A DNA stretch of 64,000 bases from Halorussus rarus (GCF_003369835.1 NZ_QPMJ01000001.1:1545589-1609588); one strand, 5' to 3'. Shown: positions 1-8,550, numbered from the stretch's first letter. Translations and numbers: made by a program. The notes: generated from the letters alone by a model not told the origin.

Positions 1-110
1 ACTTCCAGGTCCTCCGGGACGCCCTGTTCCTCGACGAACACCTCGTACCGGACCGCGAGCGCGTCCTCGCGCTCGGCTTCGGTCTCGGCGCGGCGGACCT
101 CGCCAGTCAT
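1..110 (-). CDS. GNAT-family N-acetyltransferase, N-terminal fragment
   Basis: Only the first 36 codons lie in the window; the gene runs off the left edge. The start is ATG on the minus strand at 110. The visible protein reads AVRYEVFVEEQGVP, which matches the opening strand and helix of ElaA/YjcF-like acyl-CoA N-acetyltransferases (R-x-x-V-F-V-x-E-Q-x-V-P). Substrate cannot be told from this piece. The family assignment is from known motifs; the acetyl-CoA binding motif lies outside the window. Confidence 0.75.
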   Translation of the reverse strand, partial: MTGEVRRAETEAEREDALAVRYEVFVEEQGVPEDLE

Positions 111-194
111 CGGTCGAGATTCCGGGGCGACGGTTCTGAACGTTTCGAACGGGGCGCGGCGGTAGCGTGGTTTTCGTCCGACGACGTCCGGCTC

Positions 195-1220
195 TCAGCG
201 CGGCGACAGACCGACCCCCTCGGCGAGGAGTTCGTGCGAGCGGATCCTGTCGTCGGGGTCCTCGATGAGATTCTGGACGATCACCTCGTCGGCGCCGACC
301 GCGTCGGTCATCTCGTCGAGCAGCGTCGCGAGCGTGTCCGGACTCCCCGAAATTGCGCGAGGCCACTCGCCCGGCGGGAGCGACTCCGGCGTCGGGTCGG
401 GCACGCCGCCGAGTTCGTCGACCGCCTCATCGACCGACGGCGGCGGGCCGAAGGCGCCGCGTTGCATCCGCCTGTAGGCGGCCTCGGACGAGGCACGGAG
501 CCGCGCAGCCTCGCGGTCGGTCTCGGCGCACGCGGCGTTGACGGCGAGCGCGCTGTGGGGGTCGTCCAGGCCGGCGTCGAACTCGGATTCCTCGAAGTGC
601 TCGCGGTAGGTCGCCATGGCGTCCGCGGCCGCGGTCGGCCGGATGAACGCCGCGAACGCGTAGGGGAGTCCGAGGTCGCCGGCGATCTCCGCGCTCGCGG
701 GACTCGACCCCAGCACCCAGACCTCGGGCGTCCCGTCGGGCGAGCGCGGAATCTCGATATCGCCGTACGGGTGGCTGTCCGGGAACGCGTCGTAGAGGTG
801 TCGCGCGGTCTCCTCGATCTTCTCGGCGTGGTCGTCGCCCGCCCGACGCGGTCCGCCGGAGCGCAGCGCGCGGTCGGCAGCGGGCATGCCCGTCGCCCGG
901 CCGAGCCCCAGGTCAATGCGACCCGGCGCGAGCGCGTCGAGCGAGGCGAACGTCTCGGCCACCTTGAACGGGGCGTAGTGGTTGAGCAGGACCGTGCCGG
1001 AGCCGACCCGGATCTCGTCGGTCTCGGCCGCCAGACGGGAGATCAGCACCTCGGGGGTCGTGCTCGCTATCGAGTCGGCCAGCCCGTGGTGTTCGGCCAC
1101 CCAGAACCGGGAGTAGCCGAGGCGCTCGGCCGTCTGCGCCAATTCGATCGTGTCCTCGTAGGCGTCGGTCGCGGTGCTCCCGGCCCGGACCGGGGCGATG
1201 TCGACTATCGAGAGTTCCAT
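195..1220 (-). CDS. LLM-class flavin-dependent oxidoreductase
   Basis: A 341-residue luciferase-like monooxygenase-fold protein. The N-terminus (MELSIVDIAPVR), the block RFWVAEHHGL near residues 38-47 and IRVGSGTVLLNHYAPFKVAE near 70-90 are typical of the YhbW/MsnO8 subgroup of FMN-using LLM enzymes, and the length is normal. The substrate is unknown. The ATG at 1220 directly precedes the conserved first strand, so the start is well placed. It is monocistronic, divergent from the small zinc-ribbon gene and separated from the fragment at the left edge by about 85 bases. A second, more F420-like LLM enzyme lies at 35.8-36.8 kb. Confidence 0.88.
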   Translation of the reverse strand: MELSIVDIAPVRAGSTATDAYEDTIELAQTAERLGYSRFWVAEHHGLADSIASTTPEVLISRLAAETDEIRVGSGTVLLNHYAPFKVAETFASLDALAPGRIDLGLGRATGMPAADRALRSGGPRRAGDDHAEKIEETARHLYDAFPDSHPYGDIEIPRSPDGTPEVWVLGSSPASAEIAGDLGLPYAFAAFIRPTAAADAMATYREHFEESEFDAGLDDPHSALAVNAACAETDREAARLRASSEAAYRRMQRGAFGPPPSVDEAVDELGGVPDPTPESLPPGEWPRAISGSPDTLATLLDEMTDAVGADEVIVQNLIEDPDDRIRSHELLAEGVGLSPR

Positions 1221-1418
1221 CGGATCGACTTACGGTTGAGCCCGGACGCAGTTACCGATTCCGTCGTCCGACAGTTCCGCCGGTTCGTGGTCCCGTTCCC
1301 GATCTCGGGTCGAGTCTCGACCCCGACAGATTCCGTCGTCGCCGGGGCTCCAACAGCAGAAACCACAGAATATAACGAAAACGTCGTCCAAGGGATTCGG
1401 CTGGAAGCACTACGAACC

Positions 1419-1538
1419 ATGCCGGACTTCGAGACGTACACCTGCGAGAACTGCGGCGACGAGTTCAAGGCCCACGAGAGCGCGAACGCCGCCGAGAACG
1501 GGTACTGCGGTCCGAAGTGCCAGACGTCGGCCGGCTAG
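1419..1538 (+). CDS. 39-residue zinc-ribbon protein
   Basis: A 39-residue ORF starting at ATG 1419 with two Cys-x2-Cys/Cys-x3-Cys-type knuckles (CENCGDEF and YCGPKC), enough to bind one zinc ion. Such tiny zinc-finger proteins are common and usually missed in haloarchaea. A longer reading frame extends upstream, but the upstream part is the shadow of the divergent gene; the conserved-looking protein starts with MPDFETYTC. Function unknown; a nucleic-acid or protein-binding role is inference only. Confidence 0.6.
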   Translation: MPDFETYTCENCGDEFKAHESANAAENGYCGPKCQTSAG

Positions 1539-1594
1539 TTCGGTCGACGTCTGTTCCGACGATTCGCCTTTTACCCGGTCGTCGCGACGAGTCG

Positions 1595-3088
1595 CTACTC
1601 GTTGGGGCTGTAGTTGGGCGCCTCGTCGGTGATCATCACGTCGTGGGGGTGGCCCTCGGTCTGGCCCGCCGCGGAGACCCGGACGAACTCGCTGCGCTCC
1701 TTGAACGCCGGAATCGTCTCGGCGCCGACGTAGCCCATCCCGGACTGCATCCCGCCGACCAGCTGGTGAAGCTCGCTCTCCAGACTCCCCTTGTAGGGTT
1801 CGGCGGCCTCGACGCCCTCGGGGACGTACTCCTCGTCCTCCTCGGGCTCGTCCTTGAGGTAGCGGTCGCCGTCGCCCGACTGCATCGCGCCGACCGACCC
1901 CATCCCGCGGTACTGCTTGTACTTCTTGCCGTCGATGGTGATGACCCGGCCGGGCGCCTCGTCGGTGCCCGCGAAGTACGACCCGAGCATCACCGCGTCG
2001 GCGCCCGCGGCGATCGCCTTGATGGCGTCGCCGGAGTAACGGATGCCGCCGTCGGCGATGACGGGCACGTCCTGCTGGGCGGCCACGTCCGCGACCTCGG
2101 CGATGGCCGATATCTGGGGCATCCCCGCGCCGGAGACGACCCGCGTGGTGCAGATGGAACCGGGTCCGATGCCGACCTTGATGCCGTCGGCGAAGTCGAC
2201 CACGTCCTCGGCGGCCTCGCGGGTGCCGACGTTGCCGACAACGACGTCGGCGTCGACCGACTCGCGGATCTCGCGCGCCCCGTCGATGACGTTCAGGTTG
2301 TGCGCGTGCGCGCAGTCGATGAAGAGGACGTCGGCGCCGGCCTCGTCGACGGCGACCGCCCGGTCGGTCTCGAACGGGCCGACCGCGACGCCGACTCGGA
2401 GGTGGCCGTTCTCGTCCCGGGCGGCGTTCTGGTACTCGCGGCGCTGGAGGACTCCCTGCATCGTGACCAGGCCGGTCAGCCGGTTGTCGTCGTCGACGAC
2501 CGGGACGCGCTCGATCTTGTGCTCGTACATGAGTTCGAGCGCCTCGCGGGCGGTCACGTCCTCGCCCGCGGTGATGACCTCGTCGGTCATCGCCTCGCGC
2601 ACCTCGTCGCGGTCACCCACTTCGAGGTACGGCCGGATGTCGGTGCCCGAGATGATGCCGAGCACGTCGCCGTCATCGTCGGTGACGGGGGCGCCCGAGA
2701 CGCCCTTCTGCTCCATCATGGCGTCGACCTCGCGGACGGTCTGGTCGGGGGCGGCGGTCACCACGTCGCGGATGACGAGCTCGTCGGCGCGCTTGACGCG
2801 CTCGACCTCGGCGACCGCCTCGTCGACGTCGAGGTTGCGGTGGATGACGCCCAGCCCGCCCTGGCGGGCCATCGCGATGGCCATCTGGCTCTCGGTCACG
2901 GTGTCCATCGCCGCCGAGAGGATCGGGACGCTGATCTCGACGTTCGCCGAGACGCAGGTGGAGACGTCGGCCTCGTCGGGCTCGACGCGACTCTCCTTGG
3001 GTCGGAGAAGGACGTCGTCGAAGGTCAGCGCCTCCGGGACGCGGAGTTTATCAGTGAACTGACCGGTCTGCGGAGAATCTCTTTCCAT
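1595..3088 (-). CDS. guaB: IMP dehydrogenase
   Basis: Inosine-5'-monophosphate dehydrogenase, which oxidises IMP to XMP with NAD+, the committed step of GMP synthesis. The 497-residue protein has the usual length. It opens with [10 protein letters not shown] (about residue 21), carries a tandem CBS pair at roughly 105-215, and has the catalytic loop GSICTTR with Cys313 and the following GAGxPQ block. A longer reading frame continues upstream of 3088, but the family N-terminus begins at [10 protein letters not shown], so ATG 3088 is chosen. It stands alone, with about 300 AT-richer bases upstream that probably hold its promoter. Confidence 0.97.
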   Translation of the reverse strand: MERDSPQTGQFTDKLRVPEALTFDDVLLRPKESRVEPDEADVSTCVSANVEISVPILSAAMDTVTESQMAIAMARQGGLGVIHRNLDVDEAVAEVERVKRADELVIRDVVTAAPDQTVREVDAMMEQKGVSGAPVTDDDGDVLGIISGTDIRPYLEVGDRDEVREAMTDEVITAGEDVTAREALELMYEHKIERVPVVDDDNRLTGLVTMQGVLQRREYQNAARDENGHLRVGVAVGPFETDRAVAVDEAGADVLFIDCAHAHNLNVIDGAREIRESVDADVVVGNVGTREAAEDVVDFADGIKVGIGPGSICTTRVVSGAGMPQISAIAEVADVAAQQDVPVIADGGIRYSGDAIKAIAAGADAVMLGSYFAGTDEAPGRVITIDGKKYKQYRGMGSVGAMQSGDGDRYLKDEPEEDEEYVPEGVEAAEPYKGSLESELHQLVGGMQSGMGYVGAETIPAFKERSEFVRVSAAGQTEGHPHDVMITDEAPNYSPNE

Positions 3089-3365
3089 GTAAGCCGAACG
3101 TATCCCCTCGTGAAAAACGTTGCGAGATGCTGCGGGTTCGGACGTCACACCGACACACGATATGCACGCTCGTGCAACCGACTGTGAATCCGCCTCCCCT
3201 ACGGTCGCGTCCGCACTCGGCAGTGCAGTCGCGCGGCCGACCGAACATGTAAATCCACTCAATAGAATATTTGCGTTTGACGAACGTCGAACCGAACGAC
3301 ATTTGAGTCGGCATAAGTAGTGAATTGAGGATTCGTAGTTGGATGTGGTTGTCTCTCACGCAACG
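3089..3365. other. Intergenic region upstream of guaB
   Basis: No credible coding sequence here. It is more AT-rich than its surroundings and should contain the guaB promoter on the minus strand (for example the AATAGAATATTTG-like stretch near 3260-3275). ORFs that cross it lack haloarchaeal codon bias and acidic composition. Confidence 0.5.
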
Positions 3366-3371
3366 TTTATG
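3366..3371 (+). promoter_or_regulatory. TATA-like box, leaderless spacing
   Basis: TTTATG ends 24 bases before the ATG at 3396, the spacing expected of haloarchaeal leaderless promoters. It is the main reason for considering the short ORF at 3396 to be expressed. Confidence 0.45.
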
Positions 3372-3395
3372 CTTGAAACCCGATTCGTATCCGGT

Positions 3396-3605
3396 ATGGA
3401 CTCTACCAGTCCCATCGCAGCGTGCACTGCTGGTCAGCCGATCGCGACCGCCAGCTCCTGCAAACCGTTTTTCGCGATGGACTTCCTTACACTGGTAGAG
3501 AACACATTCGTGGGACGCCGATGGAACTCCGGCGGCGAGGACGTCCATCGAAGGTACCGCGAACATCACCACCGTTCGGCCGGCGGGTACGGCCGCGCCA
3601 GCTAG
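3396..3605 (+). CDS. Possible 69-residue protein, unrecognised
   Basis: Short ORF beginning at an ATG placed correctly behind a TATA-like box and ending 6 bases before the DUF5794-like gene, so it could be the first gene of that transcript. The product is not acidic, contains two cysteines near the N-terminus and a His/Arg-rich tail (HRRYREHHHRS). I do not recognise a family. A longer in-frame start exists at 3339. It may equally be a non-coding leader; composition argues against coding and promoter spacing argues for it. Confidence 0.33.
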   Translation: MDSTSPIAACTAGQPIATASSCKPFFAMDFLTLVENTFVGRRWNSGGEDVHRRYREHHHRSAGGYGRAS

Positions 3606-3611
3606 CGTCCG

Positions 3612-4532
3612 ATGAGTAGCTCACAACACCCGGTCGCCCTTCGCCTGGAGCGGCAGGTAGGCGGCGCGACGAAGCTGCTGGCCACCGTCATGGCGCTTCC
3701 GCTCGTCGACGGTATCTTCCCCGCGCTTGTGCTGGCGGGCGGCGTCGACAGCGTCACCGGCGTCCTGCAGGTCGGACTGCTCGTCTTCGGCGGGAGCGCA
3801 ACCGTCGCGGTCATCCTCGCCGAGATGGACGGCACGCCCCGCGAGCAGGCCGCGTCGGTGCTGACGGTCGGCGTCGGGGTCATCGCGATCGCGGCGGTCG
3901 AGGCCGCGTTCGCGCCGACCATCGAGAGCGTGCTCCACTCGGCCACCTTCGAGCGGTTCGCCGCGCTGGTCATGCTGGCCATCGCCGCCAAGACCGCCAG
4001 TTCCCGCCTCGGCGAGTACCTGCCCCGGCCGGCGGTCATCGTCGGCCTCGGGATGATCGCGAGCTTCCAGCCCGGCGGCTTCGAGGTCGCGACGGTCAAC
4101 TACGAGCTCATCCTGATGGCGACCGCGGCGGCGGTGACCGGCGTCGCGTTCGCGCTGGCCGTCGCGCTGACCGCGCCGTGGCTCCGGGGCGTCGTCGACA
4201 TCGACCGCTTCCGGTTCGGGAGCGCGGTCGCGCTGGGCATGCTGCCGCTCAGCCTGCTCGGGCTCGCGCCCGGCAACGCGCCGCTGGCGGTCCTCGCGGT
4301 CACCAGCCTACTCGCGTTCGACCCCACCGCGGACGAGAGCGCCGACGACGCCGACGACGGGACCGCCGCGGAGGCGGCCATGGTCGAGACGACCCCCGAC
4401 GAGACCGCGCCGGCCTCGGAATCCGACGCGCTCGGCGCCGTCGCCACCGACGGCTCGGGCGGGTCGGACTCGAACGACGCGAGCTACGGCTACCCCGGCG
4501 AGGCCGACGACGAGCGCGAACCGTGGCTGTGA
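3612..4532 (+). CDS. Haloarchaeal membrane protein, DUF5794-like
   Basis: A 306-residue integral membrane protein. Residues about 15-230 hold six to seven hydrophobic segments with very acidic, low-complexity sequence after residue about 235 (DESADDADDG onwards), so the C-terminal 70 residues should be a disordered cytoplasmic tail. The N-terminus and the VFGGSATVAVILAEMDGTP stretch match, from memory, a conserved haloarchaeal family (DUF5794) of unknown role. In other haloarchaea I recall it next to the zinc-ribbon DUF5795 family, as here. Transport or envelope function is not demonstrable. Confidence 0.75.
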   Translation: MSSSQHPVALRLERQVGGATKLLATVMALPLVDGIFPALVLAGGVDSVTGVLQVGLLVFGGSATVAVILAEMDGTPREQAASVLTVGVGVIAIAAVEAAFAPTIESVLHSATFERFAALVMLAIAAKTASSRLGEYLPRPAVIVGLGMIASFQPGGFEVATVNYELILMATAAAVTGVAFALAVALTAPWLRGVVDIDRFRFGSAVALGMLPLSLLGLAPGNAPLAVLAVTSLLAFDPTADESADDADDGTAAEAAMVETTPDETAPASESDALGAVATDGSGGSDSNDASYGYPGEADDEREPWL

Positions 4533-4667
4533 CGTCGCCCGTGCGAGTGCTCGATTGCACGCGCTGAATTGCCGTCGATGTCGGTTACGAACGCCTTCGT
4601 TCTCCGTTTCTACTGTCGCCGACCAGCGACGGGAAGGCTTACCCGCCCGGACCCGCTTCGTAGTGAC

Positions 4668-4895
4668 ATGGCCGACAATCGCGTCGTGCAGGGTCGCATG
4701 GTGACGCCCGAGTCGCTGGCGGAGCTCATCGAGGGCGAGAGCGTGATGGACGCCGAAGCCATCGAGGAGTCGGACCGCGAGTGCCCCGACTGCGGCGGCG
4801 ACGTGCTCGAAGTCGGATACATGCCGAGCGTGACCGAGTTCGTCACCGGCCGGAAGTGCCAGGACTGCGACTGGGCCGACGCCGACCGCGACTGA
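4668..4895 (+). CDS. Zinc-ribbon protein, DUF5795-like
   Basis: A 75-residue protein with a four-cysteine zinc ribbon: CPDCGGD around residues 41-47 and CQDCDWAD near the C-terminus. The block NRVVQGRMVTPESLAELI at the N-terminus is strongly conserved in haloarchaeal relatives as I remember them. The frame is open further upstream, but ATG 4668 gives the family N-terminus. It lies 135 bases after the DUF5794-like membrane protein and just before tRNA-Trp. Function unknown; the ribbon suggests nucleic-acid or protein contact. Confidence 0.8.
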   Translation: MADNRVVQGRMVTPESLAELIEGESVMDAEAIEESDRECPDCGGDVLEVGYMPSVTEFVTGRKCQDCDWADADRD

Positions 4896-4941
4896 AAGGA
4901 ATCGAAACCCCTTTAGGGCGTATGGACCAACTGAGTCCTGC

Positions 4942-5121
4942 GGGGTCGTGGCCAAGCCAGGGATGGCGACTGACTCCAGAGGCCACGCGCCCGGGACGAA
5001 ACTCCAGCTGATATACCGAGCGACCGACTGATCATCGGCTCGCGACGACGACCCTCTGGAGTTCCGAGGCGCACACACCGGAGATATCAGTCGATCGGGG
5101 GTTCAAATCCCTCCGACCCCA
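4942..5121 (+). tRNA. tRNA-Trp (CCA) with 106-base intron
   Basis: Exons 4942-4979 and 5086-5121 fold into a normal tRNA: acceptor GGGGTCG paired with CGACCCC, D arm GCC/GGC, anticodon stem ACTGA with TCAGT, anticodon CCA at 4976-4978, T arm around TTCAAAT, discriminator A at 5121, no encoded CCA tail. The intron follows G37. A bulge-helix-bulge is visible: CTCC (4974-4977) pairs with GGAG (5080-5083), with three-base bulges AGA (4978-4980) and ATA (5084-5086) that place the cuts after 4979 and 5085. Splicing by the archaeal tRNA endonuclease is established for this gene in Haloferax. Confidence 0.97.
4980..5085 (+). ncRNA. tRNA-Trp intron, box C/D-type methylation guide
   Basis: In haloarchaea this intron is a known box C/D guide RNA for 2'-O-methylation of C34 and U39 of the same pre-tRNA. 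The sequence supports it. CCTCTGGAGT at 5053-5062 is antisense to the anticodon region, and with a D-like box CCGA at 5064-5067 the N+5 rule points exactly to C34. CGACTGAT at about 5025-5032 is antisense to 5086-5093 and positions U39. A C-like box is CTGATAT at 5008-5014. The C', D and D' boxes are more GC-rich than consensus, so their exact limits are inferred. Confidence 0.85.
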
Positions 5122-5561
5122 CTCCAACTCTTACCGCTTCAGAATCAGCAGTATAGGCTCTGTCGCTCAAGCTCACGCCCTCGATGCGTCGAGAGCTTTC
5201 AGTCGGTTAGGGGATGGTGTCACCGCGGAGTTGGAGGAGCGAGGAGAACTGTAATGGCGGTAGTACGGCAAATCGAACTCAACGATTCAGCGTAGCTATG
5301 CCTTTACTTTCAAACTCACCGGACTTTCGCGCTCTCTTCAGCAGCTCTGTGCGACGATATTCTCCATGCAAGTTGTCCAGGTGCAAATCACGAAGGAGTC
5401 GCAGAAAGACGATTCCGTGGGGGCAGGTCGTGCTGAAGGCCTGGAGGCGGTGTTACGTTGAATTGATGTGCGGCGGCGAGATAGACCGTCATATCGGTAT
5501 CCATTACGGATGAGCGTCTCCTGTTTCGAATCGTAGAACTGCTGTAGTACGTAGTGAACGG
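5122..5561. other. Gene-free stretch after tRNA-Trp
   Basis: About 440 bases with lower GC than the rest of the window. Short open frames exist (for example on the plus strand at 5214-5513) but their products are basic, codon use is random-looking, and none matches a family I know. It marks the start of an AT-richer accessory stretch. No transposase remnant could be identified with confidence. Confidence 0.5.
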
Positions 5562-6185
5562 TTAGCTACCAGCAGGAGCACCGTCGTTAGGGGCGGTCGA
5601 GCTGGGGTAGAGGAGGTATCCCATCGCAATCAGAGAAACAGCGAGTAATTCGACGAACGGAAGCCATCCTGGGACGCTCCCATTTTCCAGAGCGACTGTG
5701 TACATCAGAGTCCATGTCCCCGAGAAAACAAGCAACGGAATCCCCACGAAGCGGATGGGACCATTTTTCCGGAGGAAAGCCAGCCCGAAAGACCCAGCCC
5801 CCATCATGTACGGCAGAGGGCTGAGCCATAGGAGATACGGCACTTCGGGGAGCGGACGAATTAGAACTGTCAGGAGACCACTCAAATATAGAATCGGTGT
5901 GAGTGCCATCAGAGCGCCACCCGCAACTGCTAGTCGGGGGGTCTTGGAAGTCAGGTGGTGATACAGGCCAAACAAAGCAACGAACGGGATTGCAAGTCCG
6001 ATGAGTCCAAACAGTCCGGTGGAGAAGATAAAGCCGGCCCATCCCGGTAGTCTCTCTTGGACCGTGAGCGCGATGTAATTCGGAAGAGTCCTGACCGCGA
6101 TATGACTCAATAGAAATCCTCCCGCGATCAAAAAGAGGGCTCCAGTCTTTTCTTCAAGAAGTTCTCGTAGTTCCACGTTGATCAT
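5562..6185 (-). CDS. Polytopic membrane protein, unrecognised
   Basis: A 207-residue protein with about six hydrophobic segments (residues roughly 16-34, 48-75, 84-108, 115-135, 145-165, 170-195) and short polar loops. It contains no recognised catalytic or transport motif. GC content and codon use are lower than in flanking genes. An ATG 10 bases upstream in another frame has better leaderless spacing from a CTTAAG box, so the true start is somewhat uncertain; the ATG at 6185 opens the long frame. It is divergent from the membrane protein at 6387. Confidence 0.65.
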   Translation of the reverse strand: MINVELRELLEEKTGALFLIAGGFLLSHIAVRTLPNYIALTVQERLPGWAGFIFSTGLFGLIGLAIPFVALFGLYHHLTSKTPRLAVAGGALMALTPILYLSGLLTVLIRPLPEVPYLLWLSPLPYMMGAGSFGLAFLRKNGPIRFVGIPLLVFSGTWTLMYTVALENGSVPGWLPFVELLAVSLIAMGYLLYPSSTAPNDGAPAGS

Positions 6186-6356
6186 CGGCGTTCATGTCGT
6201 ACCACTTACCAAACTTAAGTATTACTCTCGTTCTTGGCGGTGGTCGGCTGGTGTCATACGAAGATTCTCGTACTCGTTCTTTGCTCCTCGATTCGCTCAA
6301 TACGGGAAAACAATGATCGACGAGAGCACCGACACTCGGGCAGTCCTGCCCCTACG

Positions 6357-6362
6357 TTTAAC
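6357..6362 (+). promoter_or_regulatory. TATA-like box for the 6387 gene
   Basis: TTTAAC ends 24 bases before ATG 6387, the normal leaderless distance in haloarchaea. It decides the start of the downstream gene against a longer upstream reading frame. Confidence 0.55.
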
Positions 6363-6386
6363 AGATATGAAAATAAACTCCGCAGC

Positions 6387-6914
6387 ATGGAGGCAGAGGC
6401 CCTCGACAAATGGATTGACCGCCGCAGACCTCCCCTTGACTCGCTGCTGTTACACCGGTTCCTCAAACCGCCCCACGGATACGCAATCGGGATCGGCGTC
6501 TGGCCGGTCTATCTGGCGTTCTGGTACGGCACAGTATTCGCGGCAGAAATCCTGGGACCGGTGCCTTTTTCGCTTTCGGTCATCGCTGCAGTTGGTGGCC
6601 TTCTGGCAACGAGCGTCGTTTCGGCACTTGCAGTGTGTATCACCGCCTGGCGAACCCCGTATGCGCGTATTCGAGGGCATTCTCTAGGCATTTCTGTATT
6701 CCTTCTTTTCGCACTGCCCCTCGCTTACGTCTATTTCGGGTCTCCACCTCTGTTACCCGGTCCCTATTCAGCGATAGAGCCGCTAGGACTGAACGTGTTT
6801 GTCGAACACGCGCTGATCACGACGGGACTACTCGGCCCGGCAATCGGGTTCGCGTTCTTGTTTTTCGCGCTACTCGTACTTGCTTTCAGGTGGCGACTCG
6901 AGAGGGGGCCATAG
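6387..6914 (+). CDS. Four-helix membrane protein, unrecognised
   Basis: A 175-residue protein starting MEAEALDKWIDRRRPP, with hydrophobic segments at about 38-58, 62-85, 100-120 and 145-168, and a short basic tail. No family is recognised. The start at 6387 rests on the TATA-like box 24 bases upstream; the frame is open further back, but that sequence is not protein-like. It belongs to the AT-richer island together with the divergent membrane protein. Confidence 0.6.
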   Translation: MEAEALDKWIDRRRPPLDSLLLHRFLKPPHGYAIGIGVWPVYLAFWYGTVFAAEILGPVPFSLSVIAAVGGLLATSVVSALAVCITAWRTPYARIRGHSLGISVFLLFALPLAYVYFGSPPLLPGPYSAIEPLGLNVFVEHALITTGLLGPAIGFAFLFFALLVLAFRWRLERGP

Positions 6915-7129
6915 AAGCGTTCTCACACCGTGATTGACGGTATTCCTGGATCCCTCCTCGTCCGTAGTTGGTGATGGCGATAACGAGGCGCAGACACGGT
7001 CCGAGAAACACTTGCCCTCTGGCGTGGGTTCGCCCGAGGCCGCAATCCCTGATTGCGTCGTTACGTCGCCACCTCCACGTGACGGTTCGCGAGAACTGGA
7101 CCAGTCGGCCACCGAGTGGTGCGCGAAAA

Positions 7130-7215
7130 ATGGGCTGAAACGGGGGAGGGCGGCAGGGGACTGACAGTGGGTGGGGGAGACGGTGGTCGCTTCCTCTGCC
7201 GCCACTCATAATGAA
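7130..7215 (-). repeat. Inverted-repeat module, copy A
   Basis: GGCGGCA at 7149-7155 and TGCCGCC at 7197-7203 form inverted ends. The flanks TGAAACGGG-GGAGG and TCCTCTGCCGCCA are shared with copy B. On the minus strand an ATG follows at 7209, with a second in another frame at 7205, behind an ATTATATG box. The short translations resemble that of copy B but in two frames, suggesting a decayed duplicate. Confidence 0.5.
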
Positions 7216-7566
7216 TATGAGCTAACATATAATCCTTGTCTTATTGTTGGTCCGGCTGGCCTTCCACTACTTTCACATCCTCGCTACTATCGAAAAGCCT
7301 CGAAGAATAGAGATACGTCGAGGAGTGCATTGGTCCCAGGGGAACGGGCGACGCGAGGCGACCCGTGCAGCAATCGAGAACGAACCTGGGCGGTGGTCCA
7401 CCATGCCTGACGCGGTGTACCCCTCCCGGCGGGAAGTCCCGCCTGGCGTGGTGGATACTCGACTACCTTCCAGAGCACACCGGCTTCGTCGAGGTGTTCT
7501 GAGACGCTGTGGGCATCCTGGTGAGTCTTCTCTGACCGACCGAATCGTTTCAGCCTCGACCGGAGG

Positions 7567-7821
7567 CTACTCGGTTTCCAGCAGGTCAGCGATCTCGCTC
7601 TCGTCGGACGCATCGTCTTCGAGCTCGCCCTGCTCGATTCTCTGGAGCTTCGCTCTCACCGCGTCGGGCACGTCTCGTGCTACAGTTATGAGGGTGAGAC
7701 TTACACCACCTCGAGCGTCGAGAAAGGGGGAAGGGGGGAATTGAAACGGGTGGAGGGCGGCAAGAGGGATGTCAGAGGCTGACGAAAGCGGGTGGCTCGT
7801 CGGAAGGTCCTCTGCCGCCAT
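7567..7821 (-). CDS. Possible 84-residue protein in the island
   Basis: Minus-strand ORF starting ATG 7821 (MAAEDLPTSHPLSSASD) behind a very clear TATA box. The C-terminal third is acidic and protein-like (AKLQRIEQGELEDDASDESE), the N-terminal part is encoded by the inverted-repeat module. I do not recognise it. It could be a small real gene or the truncated head of a repeated element. Confidence 0.35.
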   Translation of the reverse strand: MAAEDLPTSHPLSSASDIPLAALHPFQFPPSPFLDARGGVSLTLITVARDVPDAVRAKLQRIEQGELEDDASDESEIADLLETE

Positions 7822-7850
7822 CCGAGTACTGGCACCTTTTTTATATAAAC
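7743..7850 (-). repeat. Inverted-repeat module, copy B, with promoter
   Basis: Second copy of the module: TGAAACGGGTGGAGG then GGCGGCA at 7756-7762 and TGCCGCC at 7813-7819. A strong minus-strand TATA box (GTTTATATAA, 7850-7841) lies about 20 bases before the ATG at 7821. Copy A has the same layout, so promoter and inverted repeat were duplicated together. Confidence 0.5.
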
Positions 7851-8030
7851 CTTATTACTCATGGTCCATTATAAGTCTCTCTCTTACCCCGAGACCTGCG
7901 AGATGGGACGAGTACGTTGTCGCATTTCAGGATAGAGACTGGAAATTACTCCGGGCTTTGTGGATCTGTGAGCTACTTGGCTCCTTTCGGCAGAGATAAA
8001 GTTTGACCGACTGTCGTATCGGCCCAAGAT

Positions 8031-8531
8031 ATGATTCGGTCCTTCGAAGGGACGACACCCCAGATTGCAGAGTCGGCCTACGTCGACGATGCGGCGGTCG
8101 TAGTCGGTGACGTCAGAATCGAAGCGGAGGCGAGCGTCTGGCCGAACGCTACGCTTCGAGGCGATAGCGGTCAGATCGTCGTCGGAGCAGGTGCAAACGT
8201 ACAGGACAATGCCGTACTACACGAAGACGCCGAACTCGAACCGAAGACGACGGTTGGGCACAGCGCCATCGTCCATGCTGCGACAGTCGCCGAAGGAGCC
8301 CTCGTCGGGATGAACGCGGTCGTGCTCGACGACGCCCACGTCGGCGAAGACGCAATCGTCGGAGCCGGCGCCGTCGTCACCGAAGGAACAGAGGTCCCAC
8401 CCGAAACGCTCGTGACCGGTACGCCAGCCGAGCCGAAGGCAGACCTCGACGATTCACCGTCGTCAGCCCCGGCTGAACATTACGTAACACTCGCAACCCG
8501 CCACGAGGAATCATCTGAACGCATCGATTGA
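8031..8531 (+). CDS. Gamma-carbonic anhydrase-like protein
   Basis: A 166-residue left-handed beta-helix protein of the gamma-carbonic anhydrase / YrdA / PaaY group. Hexapeptide repeats run from about residue 18 to 130. The three zinc-ligand histidines are present (His64, His77, His82), as are Arg43 and Gln58 that are conserved around the metal site. The acidic loop of the Methanosarcina enzyme is absent, as in most YrdA-type members, so activity on CO2 is uncertain. The start is the ATG just after a long AT-rich leader; codon use is a little less GC-rich than in the surrounding chromosome. Confidence 0.9.
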   Translation: MIRSFEGTTPQIAESAYVDDAAVVVGDVRIEAEASVWPNATLRGDSGQIVVGAGANVQDNAVLHEDAELEPKTTVGHSAIVHAATVAEGALVGMNAVVLDDAHVGEDAIVGAGAVVTEGTEVPPETLVTGTPAEPKADLDDSPSSAPAEHYVTLATRHEESSERID

Positions 8532-8550
8532 CGTCGAGAATCGCAAGACT

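Larger units (their letters stand above)
6915..8030. other. 1.1-kb region without a convincing gene
   Basis: Several short ORFs cross this stretch on both strands, but none has the acidic composition and GC-rich third codon positions of its neighbours. It contains two related inverted-repeat modules (7149-7203 and 7756-7819), each followed by an AT-rich promoter-like patch that points to the minus strand. It may be the decayed interior of a mobile element. I see no transposase or integrase. Confidence 0.5.

Noticed and set aside
1517-3187. Plus-strand 556-codon frame opposite guaB
   Set aside because: Antisense shadow of a clear IMP dehydrogenase; no family motif.
5214-5513. 99-codon plus-strand ORF after tRNA-Trp
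   Set aside because: Basic, Ser/Arg-rich translation, no haloarchaeal codon bias and no promoter at the right distance.
7287-7613. 108-codon minus-strand ORF in the island
   Set aside because: Arg-rich translation with no recognisable family and no promoter; overlapping the better candidate at 7567.
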